Of a DNA stretch of 64,000 bases, positions 42,407 to 51,295 are shown piece after piece. Origin of the DNA: JBQKLI01 sp012798975 (GTDB lineage Bacteria; Bacillota; Clostridia; Tissierellales; Peptoniphilaceae); the NCBI RefSeq assembly GCF_052116305.1, contig NZ_JBQKLI010000005.1, forward strand, positions 60,600-124,599, in the 5' to 3' direction. How positions within the stretch are numbered: the first letter of the stretch is position 1; every line of letters starts with the position of its first letter. The translations under genes and the position numbers were made by a program. Under the pieces are notes generated by a model. It saw nothing but the letters and a program-made list of their open reading frames with translations. It ran no database searches and was not told the DNA's origin.

Positions 42407-42533
42407 GAGCAGAAAAGTGAATCTATAAGAATTGTAGTTATAAGGCTTAAGCTAAAGAATAGCGATTATGGCCAGAATAATGGGATATAATATAATAAAG
42501 GAAATAGATATAAAAAAAACAAAGGAGGAAATG

Positions 42534-42863
42534 ATGTTAAACTATATTCTTTGGCAAGACTTCAAAAAATCCAGTACAGGACATAGACTGTTCTACTTGG
42601 GATTATCTCTTTTTCTATCAATTATGGCGGTCCTTGCTTTATCTGTGATTTTTAAGAATAGGATCATCGTTACAGTTTCATCGATATATATGATCCTTAA
42701 TATTTTTACTTTCTTCCCAGTGTCTAACTATCTAACAACATCGGAAGAAAATAAGGATTTTGCTTTGGGATCGTTGTTCTATAGTTTTAAATACTTGACT
42801 ATTTTTATCGCTGTATTTATTTTCATAAGATTATCAAAAAACAAGTCCAAAGGCTTAAAATAG
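42534..42863 (+). CDS. Small membrane protein of unknown function
   Basis: A 109-residue protein, start at 42534 with AGGAGG 5 nt upstream (an ATG at 42531 is too close). A soluble N-terminus (MLNYILWQDFKKSSTGHR) precedes about three hydrophobic helices, and the tail is basic (RLSKNKSKGLK). No family is recognised. It lies between the oxidoreductase terminator and the symporter promoter, so it is probably its own transcript. Confidence 0.55.
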   Translation: MLNYILWQDFKKSSTGHRLFYLGLSLFLSIMAVLALSVIFKNRIIVTVSSIYMILNIFTFFPVSNYLTTSEENKDFALGSLFYSFKYLTIFIAVFIFIRLSKNKSKGLK

Positions 42864-42912
42864 AAAAAATAGGGAAAGAAGAACAAAACATACAATACCT
42901 ATCGGAAATATA

Positions 42913-42940
42913 TTGACATCGAAAAATATCGTGTTATAGT
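42913..42940 (+). promoter_or_regulatory. Promoter of the cystine-type symporter gene
   Basis: TTGACA 42913-42918, 16-bp spacer, TATAGT 42935-42940. Confidence 0.7.
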
Positions 42941-42987
42941 CCTAGTAGACAGATATGAGTCAATTTTATTTTGAAAGAAGGTATTAT

Positions 42988-44322
42988 ATGGAAAAGATAC
43001 TGGCACTTATTGTTACAGTTGTTTTATTTTTTGTTTTACGGAAATTACAGAAAAAAAAAGTTCCTTTTACCTATAGAATTCTTTTGGCAACAGCTTTAGG
43101 GATCGGGGTAGGAATTTTATTTAGAGGAAATACAGAGTATGTGAAAGGCATCGGAACGATTTATGTCAACTTGTTAAAAGCGATCGTTGTTCCATTGCTG
43201 TTATTTTCTATAATCGCAACGGTATTATCTCTAGAAAATATCAACCGATTGAAAACGATCGGAGCGAAGACTATCGGTTTTTTAAGTCTTCAAAATGTGT
43301 TAGCTTCTATTCTAGCGATCACAGTAGCTCTTATTTTACGACTAGGAACAAGCAGCGATTTAGGAATACCGGTAGCAGAGGAAACAAGAGAAGTTCCTAC
43401 ATTGGTAGATACTTTTATCGGATTTTTCCCAAGCAATATCGTAGAGAGCGCTATGAACAATCAGATTCTTCCGATTATTATCTTTGCTCTTTTAATAGGG
43501 CTTGCGATTATCAGCTATAAGGGAGACAAGATCAAGATTGAACCTTTTGTGAAATTTATCCAGGCGGGTAATGAAGTGATTTTCAGTTTGATCGGAATTA
43601 TTACAAACTTTACACAGTATGCAGTTTTGGCATTGATCGCAGGGGCAGTGAATAATTTGGATTTATCCGCAGTAGGTCCTGTATTGCTAGTGCTTTTAGG
43701 AGTGTATATTGCAGGAATTATCCACAGCAATATTACAGCACCATTAGTCGTTGGACTTGTTGCAAAGGTAAGCCCGATTACCTTTATCAGGAAGTTTTTC
43801 CCTGTACAGAGTGTGGCTTTCTCTACACAAAGCTCTGTAGGAACCATTCCTGTTCATGTGAAAACACTTGAAAAAATGGGAGTTCCTGAAAAGGTAGGCT
43901 CCTTTGTGGCTTCTATCGGAACGACTGTAGAAATGCCCGGTTGTGCGGCGATATGGCCTGTGTTATTGGCTTTATTTACGGTAAACACCTTGGGAATTCA
44001 GTATACATTAGTAGACTATCTAATCCTTATCTTAGTAGCCTTGGCGGTATCTTTAGGAACAGTAGGCGTACCAGGAACCGCTACGATTACAGCGACTGTG
44101 CTTTTCGCTACCATTGGTCTTCCGATTGAAATGATTATTTTAATGGAGCCCATCTCAGCGATTGCAGACATGATGAGAACATCTACGAATGTAACTTCAG
44201 CAGGAGCTTCAGCTGTTGTTGTGGCAAAACTTGAAGGAGTATTGGACGAAGAATTGTATAATTCGGACTCAAAAACAGAAAGACCTGAAAAAACACAAGA
44301 AAGAGAAAAATATTCCAACTAA
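42988..44322 (+). CDS. Dicarboxylate/amino acid:cation symporter, TcyP-like cystine transporter
   Basis: A 444-residue sodium-coupled symporter of the DAACS family. Hallmarks: SVGTIPVHVKTLEKMGVP in the hairpin region, TTVEMPGCAAIWPVL, GTVGVPGTATITATV (the substrate-binding helical hairpin) and MRTSTNVTSAG in helix 8. The N-terminal pattern KVPFTYRILLATALGIGVGILF is like TcyP, which takes up L-cystine. Cystine specificity is an inference. Start at 42988; the upstream in-frame codons lack an RBS. Single gene between a promoter and a terminator. Confidence 0.85.
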   Translation: MEKILALIVTVVLFFVLRKLQKKKVPFTYRILLATALGIGVGILFRGNTEYVKGIGTIYVNLLKAIVVPLLLFSIIATVLSLENINRLKTIGAKTIGFLSLQNVLASILAITVALILRLGTSSDLGIPVAEETREVPTLVDTFIGFFPSNIVESAMNNQILPIIIFALLIGLAIISYKGDKIKIEPFVKFIQAGNEVIFSLIGIITNFTQYAVLALIAGAVNNLDLSAVGPVLLVLLGVYIAGIIHSNITAPLVVGLVAKVSPITFIRKFFPVQSVAFSTQSSVGTIPVHVKTLEKMGVPEKVGSFVASIGTTVEMPGCAAIWPVLLALFTVNTLGIQYTLVDYLILILVALAVSLGTVGVPGTATITATVLFATIGLPIEMIILMEPISAIADMMRTSTNVTSAGASAVVVAKLEGVLDEELYNSDSKTERPEKTQEREKYSN

Positions 44323-44333
44323 AAGACTTGATG

Positions 44334-44365
44334 ACGGTTCTGCGCTACAGCAGGGCCGTTTTTTT
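44334..44365 (+). terminator. Terminator after the symporter gene
   Basis: ACGGTTCTGC (44334-44343) pairs with GCAGGGCCGT (44350-44359), followed by T7. Confidence 0.8.
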
Positions 44366-44502
44366 ATGTAAAAAAGAGAGTAGGACATAAAAAATGAGAA
44401 GGCTGGTTATAGGGAGAAGAAAGGAGGAAATGAGAACCTTTTGAGCTGTTGGCTATAAAGTTCTTTAATGAAATCACACTAAATATAGGGAAACTGTATA
44501 TT

Positions 44503-44518
44503 TGTGATCTGGATCACA
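44503..44518. promoter_or_regulatory. CRP-type operator upstream of pflB
   Basis: TGTGATCTGGATCACA: arms TGTGATC and GATCACA are exact inverted repeats around a TG centre, matching TGTGA-N6-TCACA. If TATTCT at 44540-44545 is the -10 box, the site is centred at -41.5, the usual place for activation by a Crp/Fnr protein. The fused regulator two genes on is the obvious candidate to bind it. Confidence 0.75.
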
Positions 44519-44591
44519 GCGTAAAAGGACACCTTTCGATATTCTTAATACAACAAGAATAATAGGAGTTTAAAATACAAAGGAGAATAAA

Positions 44592-46868
44592 ATGTCTGAT
44601 TTAAAAAATCGCAAGGAAATGGCCGAAGCTTGGGAAGGGTTTGATCTTGGGAACTGGTCTGAAGGGATCGATACGAGAGATTTTATCCAGAGAAACTATA
44701 AGCCCTATGAAGGAGACGGAGATTTTCTAAAAGAACCTTCCGAAAATACAAAAGAGCTTAGAGATGAAGTAAATGCTCTTATTTTAGAGGAAGTCAAAAG
44801 CAAAACAATTAAAGTGGATTTAAATCATTTTAGCGGAATCGATAATTTTGAACCCGGCTATATCGAAAAAGAAAAAGAGCTGATTGTAGGGCTTCAAACG
44901 GATGAGCCTTTAAAAAGAATTATGAATCCTTATGGCGGTTTTCGAATGGTAGAAGGGGCATTAAAAGCTTATAATCTAAAGATGGATCCGGATATGGAAG
45001 AAAAGTTTTTAGAATACAGAAAATCCCACAACGACGGTGTATTCGACGCTTATACGAAGGAAATGCGAAAAGTAAGAACTGTAGGACTTTTAACTGGACT
45101 TCCCGATGCTTATGGAAGAGGAAGAATCATAGGGGACTATAGAAGAATTCCTCTATATGGTATCGACTATTTAAAAGAAGAGAGAATGAAAGATAAAGAA
45201 AACTGTACAGGAAACGCTACAGAAGAACGAATCCGAGCACGAGAAGAGTTCTCAGAACAAATCAAAGCGTTGGATAAAATAAAATCTATGGCAGCGAGAT
45301 ATGGTTTCGATATCGGAAAGCCTGCTAAAACGGCTCAAGAAGCAGTACAGTGGCTATATTTTGGGTTTTTAGCAGGAGTTAAAGAGAATAATGGGGCAGC
45401 GATGTCTATCGGAAGAAACACGGCCTTTTTAGATATCTATATTGAAAGAGATTTACAGAGGGGTCTTCTAAACGAATCCCAAGCTCAAGAACTGATCGAT
45501 CAGCTTGTGATAAAGCTTCGTTTAGTCAGACATTTAAGAACACCGGAATACGATGCCTTGTTTGCAGGGGATCCTACATGGATCACAGAATCCATCGGCG
45601 GAATGGGAGAAGACGGACGAACATTAGTAACGAAAACAGCCTTCCGTTTTCTACACACATTAGTGAATTTGGAAACAGCTCCAGAACCGAATATGACCAT
45701 TCTTTGGTCTGACAAGCTTCCTCGAAGTTTTAAGGAATATTGTGCGGACATGAGTATCAAAACGGCTTCCATCCAGTACGAAAACGACGACTTAATGAGA
45801 CCTGTATACGGCGACGACTATGCTATCGCCTGCTGTGTTTCTGCTATGAGAATCGGAAAAGAGATGCAGTTTTTCGGAGCGAGAGCAAATCTTGCGAAGT
45901 CTCTTTTGTATGCTATAAACGGCGGGATCGACGAAGTGAAAAAAGATAAAGTGACAGGAAAACCGATGGAAGTAATCCCGGGGATAGAGAAAAACGAGGA
46001 AAAAGTTCTAACCTTTGACCGAGTCTGGGAAGACTATAAAAAAGTGATGGATAAGCTGGCAGTTATTTATGTCAATACGATGAACACTATTCACTATATG
46101 CACGATAAGTATTCATACGAAGCAGGACAGATGGCTCTTCACGATGCTGAAATCCATCGCTGGATTGCCTTTGGTATTGCTGGAATTTCCATCGCCTGCG
46201 ACTCTCTCTCTGCTATAAAATATGCCAAGGTAAAACCTGTACGAGATGAGGAGGGAATCGCTGTCGATTTTGAAGTGGAAGGAGACTTTCCGAAATACGG
46301 CAACGATGACGACCGTGTGGACGAGATCGCTGTTGAAATCAGCAGATATTTTATAGAAGCTCTTAAAAAAACACCGGCTTACAGAGGGGCAGACCACACC
46401 CTTTCTCTTCTTACCATTACTTCAAATGTTACCTATGGAAAGAAAACAGGCTCTACTCCAGACGGCAGAAAAAAAGGAGAACCTTTTGCACCAGGAGCAA
46501 ACCCTATGAACGGAAGCGAGCAGTCCGGAGCTTTAGCAGCCCTTAATTCTGTTGCGAAACTCCCCTTTAAGAATGTCAATCAAGATGGAATTTCCAACAC
46601 ATTCTCTATAATTCCATCTACATTGGGTAAAAACGGAGAAGAGAGAATTGTAAATCTTATGAATATTATGGACGGTTATTTCAATCAAGACGCCTTCCAT
46701 TTAAATGTAAATGTGATGAATAAAGAACTTTTGATAGAAGCCATGGAAAATCCAGACGCCTATCCGAATTTGACCATTCGTGTTTCCGGGTATGCAGTAC
46801 GCTTTAACCAGCTGGACCGAGAACATCAGTTAGACGTGATTCATAGAACCTTCCATGAAAGAATTTAA
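44592..46868 (+). CDS. pflB: Pyruvate formate-lyase (formate C-acetyltransferase)
   Basis: A 758-residue glycyl radical enzyme that splits pyruvate with CoA into acetyl-CoA and formate, a main energy step in anaerobic fermentation. Catalytic Cys pair C414-C415 in AIACCVSAMRIG, and the radical Gly at residue 733 in RVSGYAVRF near the C-terminus. The length and N-terminal WEGFDLGNWSEGIDTRDFI match true PFL and not other glycyl radical enzymes. AAGGAG precedes the ATG. It is followed 40 bp later by its activase gene and preceded by a CRP-type operator, so expression is probably governed by the Crp/Fnr domain fused to that activase. Confidence 0.96.
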   Translation: MSDLKNRKEMAEAWEGFDLGNWSEGIDTRDFIQRNYKPYEGDGDFLKEPSENTKELRDEVNALILEEVKSKTIKVDLNHFSGIDNFEPGYIEKEKELIVGLQTDEPLKRIMNPYGGFRMVEGALKAYNLKMDPDMEEKFLEYRKSHNDGVFDAYTKEMRKVRTVGLLTGLPDAYGRGRIIGDYRRIPLYGIDYLKEERMKDKENCTGNATEERIRAREEFSEQIKALDKIKSMAARYGFDIGKPAKTAQEAVQWLYFGFLAGVKENNGAAMSIGRNTAFLDIYIERDLQRGLLNESQAQELIDQLVIKLRLVRHLRTPEYDALFAGDPTWITESIGGMGEDGRTLVTKTAFRFLHTLVNLETAPEPNMTILWSDKLPRSFKEYCADMSIKTASIQYENDDLMRPVYGDDYAIACCVSAMRIGKEMQFFGARANLAKSLLYAINGGIDEVKKDKVTGKPMEVIPGIEKNEEKVLTFDRVWEDYKKVMDKLAVIYVNTMNTIHYMHDKYSYEAGQMALHDAEIHRWIAFGIAGISIACDSLSAIKYAKVKPVRDEEGIAVDFEVEGDFPKYGNDDDRVDEIAVEISRYFIEALKKTPAYRGADHTLSLLTITSNVTYGKKTGSTPDGRKKGEPFAPGANPMNGSEQSGALAALNSVAKLPFKNVNQDGISNTFSIIPSTLGKNGEERIVNLMNIMDGYFNQDAFHLNVNVMNKELLIEAMENPDAYPNLTIRVSGYAVRFNQLDREHQLDVIHRTFHERI

Positions 46869-46908
46869 GAGGACAGGAAGAGAGTAGGAACGCAAAGGAG
46901 GAAATAAC

Positions 46909-48429
46909 TTGAAGGAAAATAGTATTAAAGTATGGGGGAAACTTCATTCTATGGAATCTATGGGACTCGTAGACGGGCCGGGAAACAGGACACTGTTTTT
47001 TCTTCAAGGATGCCCTTTGCGATGCGCCTATTGTCATAATCCAGACGCCATTACGACCTCGGGAGGAAAAGAGATCACTCCCGAGGATATTCTAAAAACG
47101 GCCCGCAGGTATCGGACCTATCATGGGGAAGAAGGGGGTATCACATTCTCTGGAGGAGAGCCTCTCTTACAGGGAGACTTCTTATACGAAGCTTTAGAAA
47201 AGTTAAAAAACGATGGATTTAATACCTGTGTGGATACTTCTGGAATCGGAAACCCGAAGTATTACTCAAAAATCATGCCCTTAATCGACGTAATGCTTCT
47301 CGACGTAAAGGCCTTCGACGAAGAAAGTTTTAAAGATATCTGCCAAGGGGATCTCAGCGTTTATTTAAAGTTTATCCGAGATTTAGAAAAATACGGCTTT
47401 CAGGGAATGATTTGGGCAAGACATGTCATGGTGCCGGGTCTTACAGACAATAAAGAATCTATGGAGAAGTTTGTAGAAATTCTGGAACCTGTAAAAAACA
47501 GAGTCGAGCGAATTGAGATCCTTCCCTATCATACAGCGGGTGTTAAAAAATACGAAGAACTCAAGATACCCTACAGACTTGAAGGCGTGGAGCCTATGGA
47601 CAAAGATAAGGCGAAGGAACTGGAAATCTACACAAACAAATATTTTACAGAATCTCTTCACAAGGAAAGAGTAGAAGAAGCAAAGAAAAAACAGAAAAAA
47701 GCCAAAAATATCCTTCAGAATGAACGGGATTTAAAAGAGAAAGACAAAGCTCTGATCGAAGAAATTAAAAGTCTTCCTCTTTTAAAAGGAATCAGCTCCG
47801 AAAAAATGGAAGAAGTCCTTAAAGAAATCCACATTATAAAGAAAAATACAAACGATTATGTTTTCCAGACAGACGACGAAGCTTCTTATATGTATTTGAT
47901 CTTAAAAGGCCAGGTTAAAATATTCTATAATACTATCGATGGAAAAGAGCAGATCTTCTATATTTATAGAGATCAGGATTTTGTAGGAGGGTTGAACCTT
48001 TTGGAACATGAGTCGTATCTGTATAATGGACAAGCACTAACAGACTGCGAAATTATTTCGATTCCCAGGGAGGTGTTTGAAGAATATATCCTTACAAATC
48101 CGGAATCTTTAAAAATCATTTTAAAAATGAGCTTTGAAAGAATCCGCTGGGCAGAAGATCTGATCCAAAGACTCTCAACATCGAATGCATCCATGAAAAC
48201 GGCAGGTCTTTTATTGCGGCTGAAAAACAGTATCGGAGTAGAAACAGAAGAAGGAATCAAACTGGAACTTTCTTTAAATAGAGAAGAACTGGGGAACTAT
48301 TCCGGTTTAACAAGAGAAACCGTCACAAGAAAACTAGGAGAATTTAAAGAACTAGGCTATATCGACCTGATTGGAAATAAAATAATTTTGATTAAAGACC
48401 TGGAGGCCTTGGAAGACTTTGTTTTTTAA
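46909..48429 (+). CDS. pflA: PFL-activating enzyme fused to a Crp/Fnr-family transcriptional regulator
   Basis: A continuous 506-codon frame. The start is TTG with AAGGAGG 7 nt upstream. Residues 1-245 are the radical-SAM activase: MGLVDGPGNRTLFFLQGC, with cluster ligands C35-x3-C39-x2-C42, and GGITFSGGEPL. A charged Lys/Glu/Gln linker (about 246-285) follows. Residues ~286-400 are a cyclic-nucleotide-binding-like beta-roll, without the Arg of a cAMP pocket or FNR's N-terminal Cys cluster. Residues ~420-506 are the HTH, with recognition helix R469-E470-T-V-T-R474. Radical-SAM PflA is normally about 245 residues; I know of no characterised fusion like this. It would activate PflB and probably control the pfl promoter. 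Confidence 0.92.
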   Translation: MKENSIKVWGKLHSMESMGLVDGPGNRTLFFLQGCPLRCAYCHNPDAITTSGGKEITPEDILKTARRYRTYHGEEGGITFSGGEPLLQGDFLYEALEKLKNDGFNTCVDTSGIGNPKYYSKIMPLIDVMLLDVKAFDEESFKDICQGDLSVYLKFIRDLEKYGFQGMIWARHVMVPGLTDNKESMEKFVEILEPVKNRVERIEILPYHTAGVKKYEELKIPYRLEGVEPMDKDKAKELEIYTNKYFTESLHKERVEEAKKKQKKAKNILQNERDLKEKDKALIEEIKSLPLLKGISSEKMEEVLKEIHIIKKNTNDYVFQTDDEASYMYLILKGQVKIFYNTIDGKEQIFYIYRDQDFVGGLNLLEHESYLYNGQALTDCEIISIPREVFEEYILTNPESLKIILKMSFERIRWAEDLIQRLSTSNASMKTAGLLLRLKNSIGVETEEGIKLELSLNREELGNYSGLTRETVTRKLGEFKELGYIDLIGNKIILIKDLEALEDFVF

Positions 48430-48489
48430 GTTCTCTCAAGGCTTAAAATTATAATGATGAACTGAATTACCCATAATAATGGAAATTAA

Positions 48490-48516
48490 AGAGACCGCCT
48501 ATTAAGCGGTCTTTTT
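48490..48516 (+). terminator. Terminator after the pfl operon
   Basis: AGACCGC-CTATTAA-GCGGTCT then T5; the downstream convergent gene's stop overlaps its end. Confidence 0.75.
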
Positions 48517-49237
48517 AGCCTATTACAATACCGTCGCCTTTTGTTCGGGTGATGGTTTTTGGTTTTTCAAAGGGGTTGGATGGTGGAAGGTTAAGCATTC
48601 TTTTGCCTTTAAAGAAGAAAGAGTCTTGTGTTAGAACGATTTCGTTGTTCGTAGAATCGATAACCAGCTGAAGCTTGTATTCCTTGTCTTCATCTTCGAT
48701 AATGAGATTATTGTTCTGATACTCTATAGTCCAGTTTAATGTGGCAATAACAACTTCATTATCGACGATAAGAAGGGTAATATTGTTTTTGTTATCGATC
48801 ATACAGATCGTAAGGGTTAAGCCTTCTTTTTTCTTTTCTAATTTAACGATGGGAAAGTTTCTGTATTTAATAGCGGCAAAGCTGTCTTTTTCCTTCATAA
48901 AAACACGCATCAAATGATTTGATCCGATTTTAAGCTGAACGACATCGCTTTGAAAATCTATTTCGTATTCTCCAAGACGTGATTTCTCAGGCTTAAAAGG
49001 ATTGAGTCGGGCTTCTTCTAAAGATTCTTCGCTAAGGCTGCCTTTTCTTGCTTCTTTAAAATGTTTTGGGCAAAGGAGAACTACATTAGAAGAACTTGGT
49101 TTTTCTGTATAAAACTTTTTTAAGGGATAATATTCAAAAATAGGCGTACCGCAGACAACACAACGGCGATGGTCTCTGTTTTGAACTGTTTTTTTAACTT
49201 TTTCAGGAATTTCTTTTGGTATATTCATTTCTTTCAT
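48515..49237 (-). CDS. Protein with N-terminal HNH-like zinc motif, unknown function
   Basis: A 240-residue soluble protein. The first ~65 residues resemble a degenerate HNH module: CVVCGTPIFEYYPLKKFY, then NVVLLCPKHFKEA, giving CxxC and CxxH zinc ligands, but the catalytic His of HNH nucleases is not obvious. The rest (about residues 85-240) is a series of beta-strands rich in Asn and Ile with no known motif. The start at 49237 has GAGGTG 6 nt upstream. It stands alone. It could be a zinc-binding protein and not a nuclease. Confidence 0.6.
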   Translation of the reverse strand: MKEMNIPKEIPEKVKKTVQNRDHRRCVVCGTPIFEYYPLKKFYTEKPSSSNVVLLCPKHFKEARKGSLSEESLEEARLNPFKPEKSRLGEYEIDFQSDVVQLKIGSNHLMRVFMKEKDSFAAIKYRNFPIVKLEKKKEGLTLTICMIDNKNNITLLIVDNEVVIATLNWTIEYQNNNLIIEDEDKEYKLQLVIDSTNNEIVLTQDSFFFKGKRMLNLPPSNPFEKPKTITRTKGDGIVIG

Positions 49238-49307
49238 TTTATTCACCTCTATATATAGTATTATCAGTATATCATGAAAAAGAAATGCAGGAAAAGGAGA
49301 GATGATT

Positions 49308-50288
49308 ATGAAAGCTGTTTCATTTGATTTTGGAGAAAAATATAAAAAAGAATTTGAGAAATTAAAAAAAGAAGAAATCGAGTTAAGATATCTTCCTTTT
49401 CATTTAAATAAAGATACAATAGATAAAATAAAAGAGGAAGAAGTCGTCGTTATTACAACAGCCAGCAAAATAAACAAAGAGCTGGCAGAAGGTTTAAAGA
49501 AAAAAGGAGTGCGTGTCCTATTAACGACGTCTGCAGGGTATGAACATATCGATGTAAAAGCCGTTAAAGAGCAGGGAATCCTCGTTGGAAACATTCCTTC
49601 CTATTCTCCTTCCGCGATATCCGAATATGTACTGATGACCCTTTTAATGAGTTTAAGAAAAATGAAAACACAGATGAAAAATATACAGAACAAAAGATTT
49701 CTTCTGGAAGGAGTACGCGGCAGGGAGTTGGGAGAACTTGCGGCCGGTGTAATCGGAGGAGGCAGGATTGGATTTGAAACCTGTAAACTTCTGAAGGCTT
49801 TTACAAAAAAAGTCTATGTACATGATCCTTATCCCAGAGAAGAAATGAAAACCGTTGCAGAGTATGCTGGATTAGAGGAGATCTACAAAAACTGCGATAT
49901 TATAATTCTACACTGCTCTTTAAATGAAGGAAACTATCATATGATTGATAAAGACAGCATTCTCCGGTTAAAGAGCGGAGTTTTGCTTATAAATCCTTCT
50001 CGAGGAGGGCTGGTGGATTATAAAGCTGTTTTAGAGGGGCTTCAGGACGGAAAAATCAGCGGACTTGTCTTTGATGTATATGAGGGAGAGGAGAATATTA
50101 TAGGGAAGTCTTTTCAAGAAGGAGAACTTAAAGATCCGGTTTTTCTTGATCTTATCGAACGGGAAGATGTAATCTATACCAACCACACAGCCTTTTACAC
50201 AGATAAAGCTATAAGAAATATGGTTAAAAGTATTTTAACGGATATTGTCTTGTTTACAAAAGAAGGAAGAATTGAAAATCCTTTATAA
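49308..50288 (+). CDS. D-2-hydroxyacid dehydrogenase (D-lactate dehydrogenase-like)
   Basis: A 326-residue NAD-dependent dehydrogenase. NAD-binding GVIGGGRIGFETCKLL (about residues 146-161), the catalytic Arg in INPSRGGLVD, the Glu in VFDVYEGEENI and the catalytic His in YTNHTAFYTD. The last motif and the GKSFQEGELKDPVF insert are those of fermentative D-lactate dehydrogenases. It would reduce pyruvate or another 2-oxo acid with NADH, a second outlet beside PFL. Start at 49308 (AAGGAGA 7 nt upstream) and not the ATG at 49302. Confidence 0.88.
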   Translation: MKAVSFDFGEKYKKEFEKLKKEEIELRYLPFHLNKDTIDKIKEEEVVVITTASKINKELAEGLKKKGVRVLLTTSAGYEHIDVKAVKEQGILVGNIPSYSPSAISEYVLMTLLMSLRKMKTQMKNIQNKRFLLEGVRGRELGELAAGVIGGGRIGFETCKLLKAFTKKVYVHDPYPREEMKTVAEYAGLEEIYKNCDIIILHCSLNEGNYHMIDKDSILRLKSGVLLINPSRGGLVDYKAVLEGLQDGKISGLVFDVYEGEENIIGKSFQEGELKDPVFLDLIEREDVIYTNHTAFYTDKAIRNMVKSILTDIVLFTKEGRIENPL

Positions 50289-50297
50289 AGAATCAAA

Positions 50298-50333
50298 CAA
50301 AAAATGCTGCCCCTTACAGAGGCAGCATTTTTT
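50298..50333. terminator. Bidirectional terminator
   Basis: AAAATGCTGCC / GGCAGCATTTT stem, loop CCTTACAGA-like, flanked by A and T runs. Confidence 0.75.
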
Positions 50334-50354
50334 GCGGGAAGGAGCAAACCGATT

Positions 50355-51167
50355 TTATAGAATAATTCGGTCTCCCGCTCGGATTGTTTTTATTTTGGAA
50401 GAATTTTTTAAGAGATATTCTGTTTCTTTAAGTCCTGTACAGTGGCAGGTATAATACTCAGCTTTTGTTGTTTTTATAAAATCGATAAGATCATCCAGTT
50501 CCTGCTCTTGAATGCCTTTTTTGTTTTCCAAGTGAAAACCTCCTACTACAACATCAGGATATTTTCCATAAAGAGAAAAGACGTGATTTAAAATATTGAT
50601 AATACCTGTATGGGAACAGCCTGTAAATAAAACGGATTTTCCGTTATCCTCTATAAATAGAGACTGTTCATGATCAAAGGGGTCGTCTTCATAGCCGCTC
50701 TCTGCCAAGACTTTCAGGGAAGAGGCAGAAGAAGCTCTTGGAAGATAGGAGTTTACACCGGATACTAGTTCGATACCTTGTTCGATTTCCTCTTCTTCTT
50801 GGGGAAAGATCAGCCGAGGATTGTTTTTTAAATTTTTATCCAATCCGATAAAACGGAAGTTTCCTGCGCTGTCTTCAGAATAAAGAGGAAGAAAAGCAGA
50901 AGAACGGATATAGATTTTCCCGATTTTATTGTGTTCTAAAAAATATTGTAATCCGCCGCCATGGTCATAATGACCGTGGGATAAAATCAAATAGTCAACC
51001 GCAGAAATCGATTTTTTTAGAAGCTTTGCATTTTTAAGGAATAGATCATCTTGACCTGTATCAAAAAGTATGTTTTTGTCGGCTGTTTCGATATAGAGAC
51101 TTAAGCCGTGCTGTCCCATAATCTCTTTTCTAGTACTTCTATTGTCCACAAGTGCTGTTATAATCAT
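50355..51167 (-). CDS. MBL-fold metallohydrolase
   Basis: A 270-residue metallo-beta-lactamase-fold protein. Metal motif LSHGHYDHGGG (about residues 61-71), then VLFTGCSHTG with the next His, VVGGFHLE, and the C-terminal YTCHCTG. This set is typical of the family of MBL proteins near the 7,8-dihydropterin-6-methyl-4-(beta-D-ribofuranosyl)-aminobenzene-5'-phosphate synthase annotation, whose true substrates in bacteria are unclear. AGGAGG precedes the ATG. Convergent with the dehydrogenase gene. Confidence 0.82.
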   Translation of the reverse strand: MIITALVDNRSTRKEIMGQHGLSLYIETADKNILFDTGQDDLFLKNAKLLKKSISAVDYLILSHGHYDHGGGLQYFLEHNKIGKIYIRSSAFLPLYSEDSAGNFRFIGLDKNLKNNPRLIFPQEEEEIEQGIELVSGVNSYLPRASSASSLKVLAESGYEDDPFDHEQSLFIEDNGKSVLFTGCSHTGIINILNHVFSLYGKYPDVVVGGFHLENKKGIQEQELDDLIDFIKTTKAEYYTCHCTGLKETEYLLKNSSKIKTIRAGDRIIL

Positions 51168-51295
51168 GGGACACCTCCTTATTATATTAATTCTTATTAT
51201 ACAAAAAAATAGTTATTTGTTAAGGGTTTATTCTCCTTTTATCTAAATAGGGTATTATAGATAGAGGATAAGAAAATAGAAAGGAAGTTAAATCT

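Noticed and set aside
44421..44444. Tiny leader frame M-R-T-F with a strong AAGGAGG site before pflB
   Set aside because: Four codons only and no paired attenuator structure seen; could be a spurious ribosome site.
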